A stretch of DNA of 64,000 nucleotides from JALORV01 sp963754065 (GCA_963754065.1 CAVWFH010000008.1:62001-126000); one strand, 5' to 3'. Shown: positions 26,116-38,458, counted from the first letter of the stretch. Notes: generated by a model from the sequence alone, not told the origin. Numbers and translations: made by a program.

Positions 26116-28056
26116 CTACCGCTCCATCATCTTCGGCCGCGAAACGTCAGCAGCCTTCGAATTCCCCGAGGCAGCAGGCGAAGCCTGCACAGCCTGCTGC
26201 TTGGAAGTCGGCGACGGCTGCGTCGGAACCGCTGCCGGTGCAGCGTTCTGGACCGGCGCGGCCACCGGAGCGGTGCGCTGTGAGGGAACCGCAGCCGGCG
26301 CACGCTGAGAGCCAGGAGGAACTGTCGTGGGGACAACCGACGGTGCGGCGGCGACTCCGCGGTGTGCGTTGCCCGCGTTGCCCTGCTGGCCGCGATTGCC
26401 GGGGTTCCCTGAATTCACCTGACTTGGTTGACGCACCGTCGGCGGTGCTGCCGGCGGCGTACGCGCGGGTTCGGCCGGGAACGGCTTCTGCAGTTGCTGA
26501 TACGGCGGCACGATCTCTTGTGGCAGATTGGGTTTGGGCCGCGGCGCTTCGCGCTCGGGCAACTGTCCCGGCGCGGGCGGCAACGGGCGCGGCTCGACGC
26601 GACGGATCGGCGCCGGTTGCGACAGTGTCGTGTCGGCACCGGGCAACGGCTGCGGCGGCGCGACGTTGTACTTCGGCGCGGTCTGCGCAACGCTTTGCCC
26701 GGAGCGAACGTGCGGCGGAGCAACGCGTCCAGCAGGAGGTGTCGAGCGATCGTTGTCGGACACAGGTGCGGTCCGCTTCGGGCGTGGCGGCGGCGCCATC
26801 GGACGCAGGTCGGCAACTTTCTCGGTCTGCGCCGGGATGCGGACCTTCACGATCGGGTCGCGGAAGCGCGGAGTCGGCACCCAGGTCGAACCGGGTCGCT
26901 GGTTGATGTCCGGCGGTGTCCCGTGCGGCGGCCGTTGGATGATGGTCCGGTTGATGACGGTCACGTAGGTCGGGTTGGTCCGGTAGTGCGGCCGGTAGGC
27001 GTGCCATGGCGCGAGCGGGTACCAGCCGACCACCGGGCCACCGAAACCGATCGACACCGTCGTGCCGCCGCCGACGAAGCCCACGAGCGCCGGGGCCCAC
27101 ACTGGCCGCGCGACGAAATTGCCGGGCCACCAGCCCCAGCGGTTGCCGATGACGACCCAGCGTCCGTAGTGGAACGGCGCATAGCCCCAGGGTGCGGCGT
27201 CGACCCAGGTCCAGCCCCACGGCTGTACCCAGCGCCAGCGGCCGTCGCGGTACGGCGCCCAGCCGACCGGCACGGCGCGCGGCATCCAGACCGTGCCATA
27301 GCTCGCGTCGGTCACCCAGTCGCCATGCGCATCGAGTTCCTCGAAACCGGTCATGTAGGGCGATACGTAGCGCGCCGCCTGGACCTGCTGGTAACGCGCA
27401 TCGCGCGCGAAGGCCCATTCGTCGAGCGGCGTGGCGACGGCAGCGGCGAAGTTCATGCTCGACTGCGTCATCACGAGCGCCTGATTGCTGTTCACCGTGA
27501 CGCTATTCGTGCCATGACGCACGAAGCCCTGGCCCTGGAACACGGTGAACCTGAGCGGGGCGTTGTCGACGGCGTCGATGCGATAGCTGCCCGGGGCGGC
27601 CAGGTCGATGCGTACGCCGCCGACCTCGACCGCGACCGTTTCGCCCTGCTGCGCCGCTGCCAGCCGGATGTTGATGACGCCGCGCTCCAGATTGAAAGTC
27701 TTGTTTCCGAAGTCGAGCTGGCTGAAGCCGCCCACGCTGCCGGCGCCGAGCCGCAACGCGTGCGGGCCGACGCGCACTTCCGTGCGCCCGTTGTCGGCCG
27801 CGAGTCCGGTGCCGACCGTGACGACGTCGTTCAGCTGGGCCTGGTCCCATGCGCCGTCGCCGTCTTCCTCGGTACGCCAGATGCGGACCTCGCCGTCGAT
27901 CGCAGCCACGCGGCCGGCAATCAGCGGCGGTGAGTCGTCGGAATAGGCAGCCGGTGCGCCCGACTGGGCGGCGGGAAGTGCCGTGCTGCAGCCCACGGTA
28001 AGTACCGTGGCCAGCAGGCCGAGCCAGCGTCGCAAAGGGAAGTTCGTCGTTTGCAT
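26116..28056 (-). CDS. FecR-domain / DUF6600-like exported protein with proline-rich tail
   Basis: The product has 646 residues. The signal peptide contains a possible lipobox (LTVGC). Residues about 45-220 resemble a FecR-type beta domain. Residues about 240-370 are exceptionally rich in Trp, Tyr and Gly (WRWVQPWGWTWVDAAPWGY and repeats of the same type), characteristic of DUF6600. The C-terminal 230 residues are low-complexity, rich in Pro, Ala and Gln. The protein is probably envelope-located and structural or stress-related. The ATG at 28056 is chosen because the signal peptide begins there. Confidence 0.75.
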   Translation of the reverse strand: MQTTNFPLRRWLGLLATVLTVGCSTALPAAQSGAPAAYSDDSPPLIAGRVAAIDGEVRIWRTEEDGDGAWDQAQLNDVVTVGTGLAADNGRTEVRVGPHALRLGAGSVGGFSQLDFGNKTFNLERGVINIRLAAAQQGETVAVEVGGVRIDLAAPGSYRIDAVDNAPLRFTVFQGQGFVRHGTNSVTVNSNQALVMTQSSMNFAAAVATPLDEWAFARDARYQQVQAARYVSPYMTGFEELDAHGDWVTDASYGTVWMPRAVPVGWAPYRDGRWRWVQPWGWTWVDAAPWGYAPFHYGRWVVIGNRWGWWPGNFVARPVWAPALVGFVGGGTTVSIGFGGPVVGWYPLAPWHAYRPHYRTNPTYVTVINRTIIQRPPHGTPPDINQRPGSTWVPTPRFRDPIVKVRIPAQTEKVADLRPMAPPPRPKRTAPVSDNDRSTPPAGRVAPPHVRSGQSVAQTAPKYNVAPPQPLPGADTTLSQPAPIRRVEPRPLPPAPGQLPEREAPRPKPNLPQEIVPPYQQLQKPFPAEPARTPPAAPPTVRQPSQVNSGNPGNRGQQGNAGNAHRGVAAAPSVVPTTVPPGSQRAPAAVPSQRTAPVAAPVQNAAPAAVPTQPSPTSKQQAVQASPAASGNSKAADVSRPKMMER

Positions 28057-28108
28057 GGTGCGGACCTCTCGGTAGTGAGCGTCCAACGTCTTGCCGGAAG
28101 TGGCTGTT

Positions 28109-28148
28109 GACCGGTCGTTACACCCTGTTACAGGGTCTCCGACCGGTC
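28109..28148. promoter_or_regulatory. Duplicated palindrome with central hairpin in a divergent intergenic region
   Basis: The 8-base palindrome GACCGGTC occurs at 28109-28116 and again at 28141-28148. Between them is a hairpin CCCTG-TTA-CAGGG (28123-28135). The two palindromes can also pair with each other. The element lies 50-90 bases upstream of the FecR-like gene and 160 upstream of the decarboxylase gene, so it may be an operator. This is inference from symmetry only. Confidence 0.35.
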
Positions 28149-28310
28149 GACGTCGGCAACTGCGTCCTGACCAGGCGAACAGTGCGTTGCCGGTATTGAA
28201 GTCGCGGCGACCCGACGAGCCACCGTTCAGCGATTCATTTGCTTGCGACGCCCGCGGGCGCGGATAATCCGCACCCTTCCAACGCCGCCCGCCGGCACGA
28301 CTGGCTCCTC

Positions 28311-30606
28311 ATGCGCTTCCGCTTCCCCATTGTGATCATCGACGAGGACTTTCGTTCCGAGAATGCGAGCGGCCTCGGCATCCGCGCGCTGGCGAAGGCG
28401 ATCGAGGCCGAAGGCGTCGAGGCGCTCGGCGTCACCAGCTTCGGCGATGTGGCGAGCTTCGCGCAGCAGCAGAGCCGCGCGTCGGGATTCATCCTGGCGG
28501 TGGACGACGAGGAACTGGCCGACGGCAATGGCGACCAGGAGACCGTCGCCAAGCTGGCAGCGTTCGTGCGCGAGATCCGCCGTCGCAACGCGGACATCCC
28601 GATCTTCCTGTACGGCGAAACGCGCACGACGCAGCACTTGCCGAACGAGGTGCTGCGCGAACTGCACGGTTTCATCCACATGTTCGAGGACACCCCGGAG
28701 TTCGTCGCGCGCTACATCGTGCGCGAGGCGCGCGCCTACCTCGACACGCTGGCGCCGCCGTTTTTCCGTGCGCTGGTCCACTACGCGCAGGACGGTTCGT
28801 ACTCGTGGCACTGCCCGGGCCACTCGGGCGGAGTGGCTTTCCTGAAGAGCCCGGTCGGGCAGATGTTCCACCAGTTCTTCGGCGAGAACATGCTGCGGGC
28901 GGACGTCTGCAATTCGGTGGACGAACTCGGCCAGTTGCTCGATCACACCGGGCCGGTGGCGGCGAGCGAGACGCAACGCGGCGCGCATCTTCGGCGCCGA
29001 CCACCTGTTCTTCGTCACCAACGGCACGTCGACATCGAACAAGATCGTCTGGCACTACGTCGTGGCGCCGGGCGACGTGGTGATCGTCGACCGCAACTGC
29101 CACAAGTCGATCCTGCATGCGATCACGATGACGGGCGCGATCCCGGTGTTCCTGACGCCGACGCGCAATCACTACGGGATCATCGGCCCGATCCCGCTGG
29201 AGGAATTCCAGTGGGAGTCGATCGCGAAGAAGATCGAGCGCCATCCGCTGATCAAGAGCGCCAGTGCAGCCCGACGCGCGGGGGACGCGGCGGCGCGCGA
29301 CAAGCCACGCGTACTGACGCTGACGCAGAGCACCTACGACGGCATCCTCTACAACGTCGAGACGATCAAGTCGCTGCTCGACGGCAAGATCGACACGCTG
29401 CACTTCGACGAGGCCTGGCTGCCGCACGCCGCGTTCCACTCGTATTACCGCGAGATGCACGCGATCGGCGGGCAGTCTGAGCGGCCGCGCAATCGCGCAT
29501 CGATGATCTTCTCGACGCAGTCGACGCACAAGATGCTGGCGGGCCTGTCACAGGCCTCGCAGATCCTGATCGAAGATGCACAGACCGAGAAGCTGGACCG
29601 CTTCATGTTCAATGAAGCGTTCCTGATGCACACATCGACTTCGCCGCAGTACGCGATCATCGCCTCGTGCGACGTCGCGGCCGCGATGATGGAGCCGCCC
29701 GGCGGCACCGCACTGGTGGAGGAATCGATCTCGGAAGCGCTCGAATTCCGCCGCGCGATGCGCAAGGTCGACGCCGAGTTCGGGCCAGACGAGAGCGGTG
29801 GCTGGTGGTTCAAGGTCTGGGGACCCGATCACCTTGCGACCGAAGGCATCGGCACGCGCGAGGACTGGATGCTGAAGCCGGGTGACGCCTGGCACGGCTT
29901 CGAGCAGATCGCACCCGGATTCAACATGCTGGACCCGATCAAGGCGACCGTGATCACGCCGGGCCTGAATCTCGATGGTTCCTTCGCCGACCCCGGCATC
30001 CCGGCGGCGATCGTGACGAAGTACCTCGCCGAGCACGGCATCATCGTCGAGAAGACGGGGCTGTACTCGTTCTTCATCATGTTCACGATCGGCATCACCA
30101 AGGGCCGCTGGAACACGATGGTCACGGAACTGCAGCAGTTCAAGGACGACTACGACAACAACGAGCCGCTGTGGCGCGTGATGCCGGAGTTCATCCGCCA
30201 GTTCCCGCAGTACGAGAAAATGGGGCTGCGTGAACTCTGCACGGCCGTGCACACGATCTATCGCGACAGCGACATCGCGCGACTGACCACCGAGATGTAC
30301 CTGTCCGAGATGGAACCGGTGATGAAGCCGGCCGACGCGTATGCGCAGATGGCACACAGCGCGGTCGACCGGGTGCCGATTGACGAGCTCGAGGGTCGCG
30401 TCACGTCGGTGCTGCTGACGCCGTATCCGCCCGGCATCCCGCTGCTGATCCCGGGCGAGCGCGTCAACCGGACGATCGTGCGCTACCTGCAGTTCGCGCG
30501 CGAACTGAATCAGCGCTTCCCGGGGTTCGGTACCGACATTCACGGGCTGGTGAAGCAGGACGTCGAGGGCCGCACCGACTATTTCCTGGATTGCGTGCGG
30601 CGATGA
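28311..30606 (+). CDS. Orn/Lys/Arg decarboxylase (class I, biodegradative type), frame broken by one extra base
   Basis: The N-terminal wing domain begins at FPIVIIDEDFRSENASGLG. The frame is lost at 28971: removing one A there turns the junction into AASERNAARIFGADHLFFVTNG, exactly the family sequence, and the frame then stays open to 30606. The span is 3n+1 bases. The PLP lysine lies in STQSTHKMLAGLSQAS, with the Asp of the cofactor pocket in LHFDEAWLPHAAFHS. The restored length is about 764 residues, close to biodegradative arginine decarboxylase and somewhat longer than lysine or ornithine decarboxylases; substrate choice is not settled. Such enzymes consume protons and make polyamines. 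No antiporter gene is adjacent. Confidence 0.85.
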
Positions 30607-30663
30607 TCGTGCAACCGTCGGCGGCTGCGCGCCGTTCCAACGAACTGCCGTTGAAGGTATGCC

Positions 30664-31089
30664 ATGACTGAGACCCTGACCGGACTGGCGGGACTCGCAA
30701 TGACGGGATTCATGATCGCGTTCGTGATCCTGATGTTGTTCATGGTGCTCATCCAGCCGATCTGGAGCATTGTCGACTGCGCCATCGACTCCAAGCGCGG
30801 GACCGCCAGCAAGGTCGTCTGGATCATCCTTCTCGTGGTTCTTTATGGACTGGCGAACTGGTTCTACGGCGCCTTCGCCGCGGCCGGTGGAGCGCTGCGG
30901 CGGCTAACGCGACTGGCATGGGCGTTCGCCATCGTGCTGTTGATCGCCTTCCTTGCGATGTACTGGAGCCATGCCGAGTTCCGCCGTGGCATCGAGCAGG
31001 AGTGGCACAAGCGCCACCAGATGGTTGTCCTGGCCGATGCTGCGACCCTTGCGCGGCACGTTGGTTTCGCAGAGGGAGTTCGTGGGTGA
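30664..31089 (+). CDS. Small integral membrane protein of unknown function
   Basis: The product has 141 residues with about three membrane helices (near 12-35, 48-70 and 83-102) and a hydrophilic C-terminal tail. I recognise no family. Its stop codon overlaps the GTG start of the threonine aldolase gene (GTGA), so the two are translationally coupled. It follows the decarboxylase gene by 57 bases. A role linked to amino acid metabolism is inferred from position only. Confidence 0.6.
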   Translation: MTETLTGLAGLAMTGFMIAFVILMLFMVLIQPIWSIVDCAIDSKRGTASKVVWIILLVVLYGLANWFYGAFAAAGGALRRLTRLAWAFAIVLLIAFLAMYWSHAEFRRGIEQEWHKRHQMVVLADAATLARHVGFAEGVRG

Positions 31090-32118
31090 ATACTCCGATC
31101 GACCTGCGTTCTGACACGGTCACCCGCCCGACCGACGCGATGCGTGCGGCCATGGCCGCTGCACCCGTCGGCGACGACCAGTACGGCGAGGACCCGACGA
31201 CCAACCGCCTGCAGGAGCGCGTGGCGGAACTGCTCGGCAAGGAGGCGGCGTCTGTGGCTGCCGAGCGGAACGATGGCCAACCAGGTGGCGCTGCGCGTGC
31301 TGACGCGCCCGGGCGACGACGTGATCGTCAGCCGCGAGTCGCACGCGGTGTGGCACGAGACCGGCGGCTCGGCAGCCAACGCCGGCGTGCAGTTCACCGA
31401 GATCGGCGCCCGCGGGGTCTACACCGTCGAGGATTTCCTGGCCGTACGCAAGCCGCGCGGGCATGCGATCTACCCGCCGACCACGCTGCTGGAGATCGAG
31501 AACACGCACAACCGCTCGGGCGGCGTCGTGTTTCCGCAGGACGAGGTCGAGCGCCTGTGCGCAGCGGCGCGCGCTCAGGGTGTGGCCACCTTCCTCGACG
31601 GCGCGCGGCTGTGGAACGCGGCGGCCGCCAGCGGACACAGTGAAGCCCAGCTCGCGGCACCGTTCGACCTTGTCGCTGTGGCACTGTCGAAGGGGCTCGG
31701 GGCACCGGGCGGCTCGCTGCTGGCGGGATCGCGCGAGCTGATCGAGCGTGCCACTCGCTATCGCCGCATGTTCGGCGGGGCGATGCGTCAGACCGGCATC
31801 TACGCCGCGGCGGGCCTGTTTGCGATCGAGCACCAACGCACGCGCCTGGTCGAGGATCACGCCAACGCGCGCCGCATCGCCGACGTGCTCGCGCAGAACG
31901 CGCGTGTCGACATCGACCTCGCCACCGTGCAGACCAACATCATCGTGTTCCGGTTGAAGGACGCCGCGCCGGACGCGGCGACGGTGGTCGAGCGCGCGCG
32001 CGAGCTCGGGGTGCTGCTCTTCCCCTTCGGCGCGCGCACCTTGCGCGCCGTGACGCATCTCGATGTCAGCACCGCGCAATGCGAACGCGCGGCGGCGACG
32101 CTCTGCGACATCATCTGA
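31086..32118 (+). CDS. ltaE: Low-specificity L-threonine aldolase, frame broken by one extra base
   Basis: The start is GTG at 31086, giving NTPIDLRSDTVTRPTDAMR, the family N-terminus. The frame is lost at 31251. Removing one T restores GKEAALWLPSGTMANQVALR, and the frame then stays open to 32118 (span 3n+1, about 343 residues). The PLP lysine is in VALSKGLGAPGGSLLAG, with the Asp in ATFLDGARLWNA. The enzyme cleaves L-threonine or L-allo-threonine to glycine and acetaldehyde, which fits the riboswitch-controlled glycine cleavage operon 1.3 kb downstream. Confidence 0.87.
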
Positions 32119-32151
32119 CAACTTCTGTTTGCGGAAAGAAGGAGCCCTGCC

Positions 32152-33096
32152 ATGACGAAGAAGATCATCACCGTGTTCGGCGCTACCGGCGCACAGGGCG
32201 GCGGGCTGGCGCGGGCGATCCTGGCCGATGCGACGAGCGAATTTGCGGTGCGGGCGGTAACGCGCAAACCGGACTCGGACTCCGCCAGGGCCCTGGCTGC
32301 TGCCGGTGCCGAAGTGGCCGTGGCGGATCTCGACGATGCGGCCAGCGTGCAGCGCGCGATGAGTGGCGCGTTCGGCGCCTTCTGCGTGACCAATTTCTGG
32401 GAGCACTTCTCTCCGGAGAAGGAATTGGCCCAGGCCGCGACGCTCGCGGACGCCGCCACCAAGGCCGGCGTGAAGCACGTGGTCTGGTCGACGCTCGAGG
32501 ACACGCGCGCGTTCTTTCCCGCAGACGGCAAGCGCATGCCGGTGCTGATGGGCAAGTACAACGTGCCGCACTTCGACGCCAAGGGCGAGGCGAACAAGCT
32601 CTTCTCCGGCCGCGTGCCGACGACGCTCGTCAACACGTCGTTTTACTGGGACAACCTGATCCACTTCGGCATGGGACCGAAGAAGGGGCCGGACGGCGTG
32701 CTGGCGTTCACGCTGCCGATGGCCGACAAGCGCCTGTCCGGCATCGCGGCAGAGGACATCGGCAAGTGCGTCTACGGCATCTTCAAGGGCGGCACCGCCA
32801 ATGTCGGCAAGACCTTCGGCCTCGCCGGCGAACACCTGACCGGTGCGCAGATGGCCGCCGCGCTGACCCGGGCGCTGGGCCAGACCGTGCGGTACAACGT
32901 GGTCACGCCCGAGCAGTTCCGCGGCTTCGGATTCCCCGGCGCCGAAGACATGGGCAACATGTTCCAGTTCTATGCCGAGTTCGAGGACTATTTCACCGGT
33001 GCCCGGCCGCTCGACGTTGCGCGCAGGCTGAACCCCGAGCTTCAGGACTTTGCGACGTTCCTCGCGCGCAACGCGAGCCGGATACCCCTCGGCTGA
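32152..33096 (+). CDS. NmrA-like NAD(P)-binding protein
   Basis: The product has 314 residues. It has a Rossmann nucleotide-binding motif FGATGAQGGGLARAIL, and the HVVWSTLEDT and GKYNVPHFDAKGE segments typical of NmrA/HSCARG-type atypical SDRs. These bind NADP but usually lack the catalytic Tyr-Lys pair and act as redox sensors or reductases. GGAG precedes the ATG. It starts 34 bases after the threonine aldolase gene on the same strand and may be co-transcribed with it. Confidence 0.82.
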   Translation: MTKKIITVFGATGAQGGGLARAILADATSEFAVRAVTRKPDSDSARALAAAGAEVAVADLDDAASVQRAMSGAFGAFCVTNFWEHFSPEKELAQAATLADAATKAGVKHVVWSTLEDTRAFFPADGKRMPVLMGKYNVPHFDAKGEANKLFSGRVPTTLVNTSFYWDNLIHFGMGPKKGPDGVLAFTLPMADKRLSGIAAEDIGKCVYGIFKGGTANVGKTFGLAGEHLTGAQMAAALTRALGQTVRYNVVTPEQFRGFGFPGAEDMGNMFQFYAEFEDYFTGARPLDVARRLNPELQDFATFLARNASRIPLG

Positions 33097-33182
33097 TCTG
33101 CCGGTCCGCGATCTAGAACTACCGCGGTGCCGCGGGCGTCCGGATGCCCTCGGGTTACACTTGCGCTTCGCTGATGTAGGTC

Positions 33183-33385
33183 GAAGCGGGAGAGCGCGTC
33201 CAGGTCCTCGGAGTCGGACGCCGCCGAAGGCGCAATCTCACCCGGAATCGCTCAGGTTCAAGAACCGCTTCGTTACCGGCGACTCTGGAGAGACCGCGGT
33301 CGCATGACTTGCGGCGCCGAAGGGGCAGGGGCGCACTTCACAAGGCGTCTCCCGAACTCTCAGGCAAAAGGACAGAGGGGTGCGG
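33183..33385 (+). promoter_or_regulatory. Tandem glycine riboswitch
   Basis: Two glycine aptamers lie head to tail. The first has GCGGGAGAGC at 33186 and GCCGAAGGCGCAA near 33223. The second has GGAGAGACC near 33288, GCGCCGAAGGGGCA near 33315, and ends with CTCTCAGGCAAAAGGACAGAG at about 33357-33377. These are the signature cores of the class. It directly precedes gcvT, where glycine riboswitches usually switch on the glycine cleavage operon when glycine is abundant. Confidence 0.93.
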
Positions 33386-33420
33386 CACGACCACGGTCGG
33401 ATCGCGCCCCTTTTCTTTTT
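33377..33420 (+). terminator. Riboswitch expression-platform terminator
   Basis: GGGGTGCG (33377-33384) pairs with CGCGCCCC (33403-33410), one G-U pair included, and is followed by TTTTCTTTTT. The 5' arm immediately follows, and partly overlaps, the last aptamer strand. Glycine binding could therefore prevent terminator formation and allow read-through into gcvT. Confidence 0.75.
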
Positions 33421-33431
33421 GCGAGAACTCC

Positions 33432-34523
33432 ATGGGCAATCGAACTCCTCTTTACGACACGCACGTCGCCTCCGGCGCGAAGATCGTCGACTTCGGCGGC
33501 TGGGACATGCCGGTGGCCTACGGTTCGCAGATCGAAGAGCACCATGCGGTACGCCGCGACGCCGGCATGTTCGATGTCTCGCACATGTGCCCGGTCGATG
33601 TCGAGGGCACCGATGCGCGCGCTTTCCTCAGGCGGCTCGTCGCCAACAACGTCGACAAGCTGACGCACTCCGGCAAGGCGCTGTACGCCTGCATGTTGAA
33701 TCCTGCCGGCGGCGTCATCGACGATCTCATCATCTACTTCCTGCGCGACGACTGGTTTCGCGTCGTCGTCAACGCATCGACGGCCGAAAAAGATCTCGCC
33801 TGGATGGAAAAGGTGCGGGTCGACGGTGGCTTTGCAGTGACGATCAAACCGCGGCGCGACCTGGCCATGATCGCGGTGCAGGGGCCAAACGCACGCGCGA
33901 AGTTCTGGCAAGTGCGGCCTGCGACGAAAGCCGCGACCGAAGGCCTGGGGCCGTTCTTCGCTGCCGAGGTGGGCGACCTTTTTGTGGCACGTACCGGCTA
34001 CACCGGTGAAGACGGCTTCGAGGTCATGCTACCGGTCGCGCAGGCGCCGGTGCTGTGGACCGCCCTGCAAGCTGCGGGTGTCGCAGAAGCTGGACTGGGC
34101 GCGCGAGACACGCTGCGGCTCGAAGCCGGCATGAACCTTTACGGCAATGACATGGACGAAGCGGTGTCGCCGCTCGATGCCGGCCTGGCGTGGACGGTCG
34201 ACCTGAAGTCGCCGCGGGACTTCGTCGGCCGCGCGGCACTGGAGCGGCAGTCGGCCGATGCGAGCGCCCGCAAGTCGCTCGTTGGCCTCAAGTTGCTCGA
34301 CAAGGGCGTGCTGCGCTCACACCAGAAGGTCGTGACACCGGCCGGCGAGGGGGAGGTCACCAGCGGGACGTACTCGCCGACGCTCGGTTTCTCGGTCGCG
34401 ATGGCGCGCGTGCCGCGCGACGTGAAGGTCGGTGACACCGTACAGGTCGACATCCGCGGCAAGCTCATGCCCGCGTTGGTCGTCAAGATGCCTTTCGTGC
34501 GCAACGGCAAGCCGCTGATCTGA
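33432..34523 (+). CDS. gcvT: Glycine cleavage system T protein (aminomethyltransferase)
   Basis: The product has 363 residues, full length for GcvT. It has TPLYDTHVASGAKIVDFGGWDMPV at the N-terminus, FDVSHMCPVDVEGTDARAFL, GYTGEDGFEVMLP, and LRLEAGMNLYGNDMDE in the folate-binding region. It transfers the methylene group from the aminomethyl-lipoyl H protein to tetrahydrofolate, releasing ammonia. The ATG at 33432 lies just after the riboswitch terminator; gcvH and gcvP follow on the same strand. Confidence 0.95.
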   Translation: MGNRTPLYDTHVASGAKIVDFGGWDMPVAYGSQIEEHHAVRRDAGMFDVSHMCPVDVEGTDARAFLRRLVANNVDKLTHSGKALYACMLNPAGGVIDDLIIYFLRDDWFRVVVNASTAEKDLAWMEKVRVDGGFAVTIKPRRDLAMIAVQGPNARAKFWQVRPATKAATEGLGPFFAAEVGDLFVARTGYTGEDGFEVMLPVAQAPVLWTALQAAGVAEAGLGARDTLRLEAGMNLYGNDMDEAVSPLDAGLAWTVDLKSPRDFVGRAALERQSADASARKSLVGLKLLDKGVLRSHQKVVTPAGEGEVTSGTYSPTLGFSVAMARVPRDVKVGDTVQVDIRGKLMPALVVKMPFVRNGKPLI

Positions 34524-34594
34524 ACGTCGCAGGGAATCGCGTCGCGGCGCGCCGCACGTGCACCCGATCCGAAAGTTTGACAACAGGAGAGCAC

Positions 34595-34975
34595 ATGAAC
34601 ATTCCCTCGAACCTCAAGTACACAGCCTCACACGAGTGGGTCAAGGTCGGCGACGACGGACTGCTGTGGATCGGCATCACCGACGCAGCGCAGGACATGC
34701 TGGGCGACCTCGTATTCGTCGGCGACTTCAAGGTCGGCGCGACGCTGAAGGCGGGCGAGACGGCCGGCGTGGTCGAGTCGGTCAAGGCGGCCTCCGACGT
34801 CTATGCGCCGGTCGACGGCGACATCGTCTCCTTCAATGACGCGCTTGGTTCGGAACCGCAGCAGTTGAACTCCGCTCCTTACGATGCATGGATCTTCAAG
34901 ATGAAGACGAAGGCCTCGATCGATGGCCTGCTCGATGCCAAGGCCTACGAAGCCAACGTAGCCGCCTCGAAGTAA
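34595..34975 (+). CDS. gcvH: Glycine cleavage system H protein
   Basis: The product has 126 residues. The lipoylated lysine is Lys64 in GVVESVKAASDVYAP, and the flanking KYTASHEWVKV and GDLVFVGD are invariant in GcvH. It shuttles the aminomethyl group between the P, T and L proteins. The ATG at 34595 follows AACAGGAGAGCAC, an ideal ribosome binding site, so the six-codon-longer frame is not used. Confidence 0.96.
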   Translation: MNIPSNLKYTASHEWVKVGDDGLLWIGITDAAQDMLGDLVFVGDFKVGATLKAGETAGVVESVKAASDVYAPVDGDIVSFNDALGSEPQQLNSAPYDAWIFKMKTKASIDGLLDAKAYEANVAASK

Positions 34976-35013
34976 TCGCAAGTAAGCACACCACCCCTTT
35001 CGCCGGACCGGAC

Positions 35014-37908
<2,895 letters not shown>

Positions 37909-37921
37909 GCGCTGCACCGGA

Positions 37922-37957
37922 AAAGCAAAACGGCCGCACGTGCGGCCGTTTTGCTTT
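37922..37957. terminator. Bidirectional terminator between gcvP and the peptide gene
   Basis: A perfect 36-base inverted repeat with 18-base arms; each arm is A-rich at its outer end, so each strand ends in a T-rich run after a G+C-rich core (CGGCCGCAC / GTGCGGCCG). It lies 13 bases after gcvP and 14 bases from the end of the convergent minus-strand peptide gene, so it serves both. Confidence 0.9.
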
Positions 37958-37971
37958 CGAACGGCGTTGGA

Positions 37972-38145
37972 CTAGCGCTGCACCGCGGACGTCGCCTGAA
38001 CGACCTGCGTGCCGCGCACCGATTTGGCGGCGACCAGCGCGGCCTTGTCATCATCGGCCAGCGCGACGACGCCGCTGAAGAGGATCAGGGTCGTCGTGAC
38101 GGCTGCGCCCAGGGCCACGGCATGCTTGAAGTAAGAGTTCGTCAT
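37972..38145 (-). CDS. Short exported peptide B (57 residues)
   Basis: The ATG at 38145 follows AGGAG. It encodes an N-terminal signal/membrane helix (HAVALGAAVTTTLILFSGVV), then ALADDDKAALVAAK and a short basic tail rich in Val, Gln and Thr. It belongs to the same family as the peptides at 38408, 41853 and 21084. It has its own copy of the TGTCC-N-CGTC motif upstream (38195-38221) and ends at the bidirectional terminator. The function is unknown; the export signal suggests a periplasmic or membrane peptide. Confidence 0.75.
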   Translation of the reverse strand: MTNSYFKHAVALGAAVTTTLILFSGVVALADDDKAALVAAKSVRGTQVVQATSAVQR

Positions 38146-38194
38146 GATGTCTACTCCTGTTTGGGCGAGCCCGACGCGGGCTCTTGTCTGTAGG

Positions 38195-38221
38195 GACGTG
38201 GTCCGGAATCGAAACCGGACA
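38195..38221 (-). promoter_or_regulatory. Predicted ECF promoter for peptide B
   Basis: Minus strand TGTCCGGTTT (38221-38212), 13 bases, then CGTCCCTAC from 38198. The identical arrangement precedes peptides C and D and the second kinase gene. The -10-like block lies about 50 bases upstream of the ATG. Assignment to the sigma factor at 45.0-45.6 kb is inference. Confidence 0.6.
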
Positions 38222-38239
38222 TTCGCCTGGAACTTCTGC

Positions 38240-38408
38240 CTAGCGGACCACTGACGCGGTCGCCACGACCGTGGCCGGAGCGGCCTTGGCCTGTTGCAAT
38301 GGCGGCGCGGTCGGAGTCGGCCAGGGCGGCGACGGCCGAGAAGATCACCAGCGTCGTGCACGCCGCGGCGGCCAGTCCGGCTACTTGCTTGATCATCGAG
38401 TTCTTCAT
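38240..38408 (-). CDS. Short exported peptide C, frame broken
   Basis: The ATG at 38408 follows GGAGGG. Residues 1-38 match the family (KQVAGLAAAACTTLVIFSAV, ALADSDRAAIA). The frame then departs, but the next frame reads QQAKAAPATVVATASVVR and stops at 38240, giving the family length and tail type. The span is 3n+1 bases, so one extra base (or two missing) near 38297 explains it. As printed, the frame reads on to 38151 as an unrelated basic tail. The same promoter-like motif precedes it. Confidence 0.65.
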
Positions 38409-38458
38409 GGTGTCCCTCCGTTCGGTTGAAGCCCGCGTGGTGGGCTCTTGCTGGTAGG

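Noticed and set aside
31120..32835. 571-codon minus-strand ORF across threonine aldolase and NmrA genes
   Set aside because: Antisense shadow spanning two recognised plus-strand genes and the gap between them.
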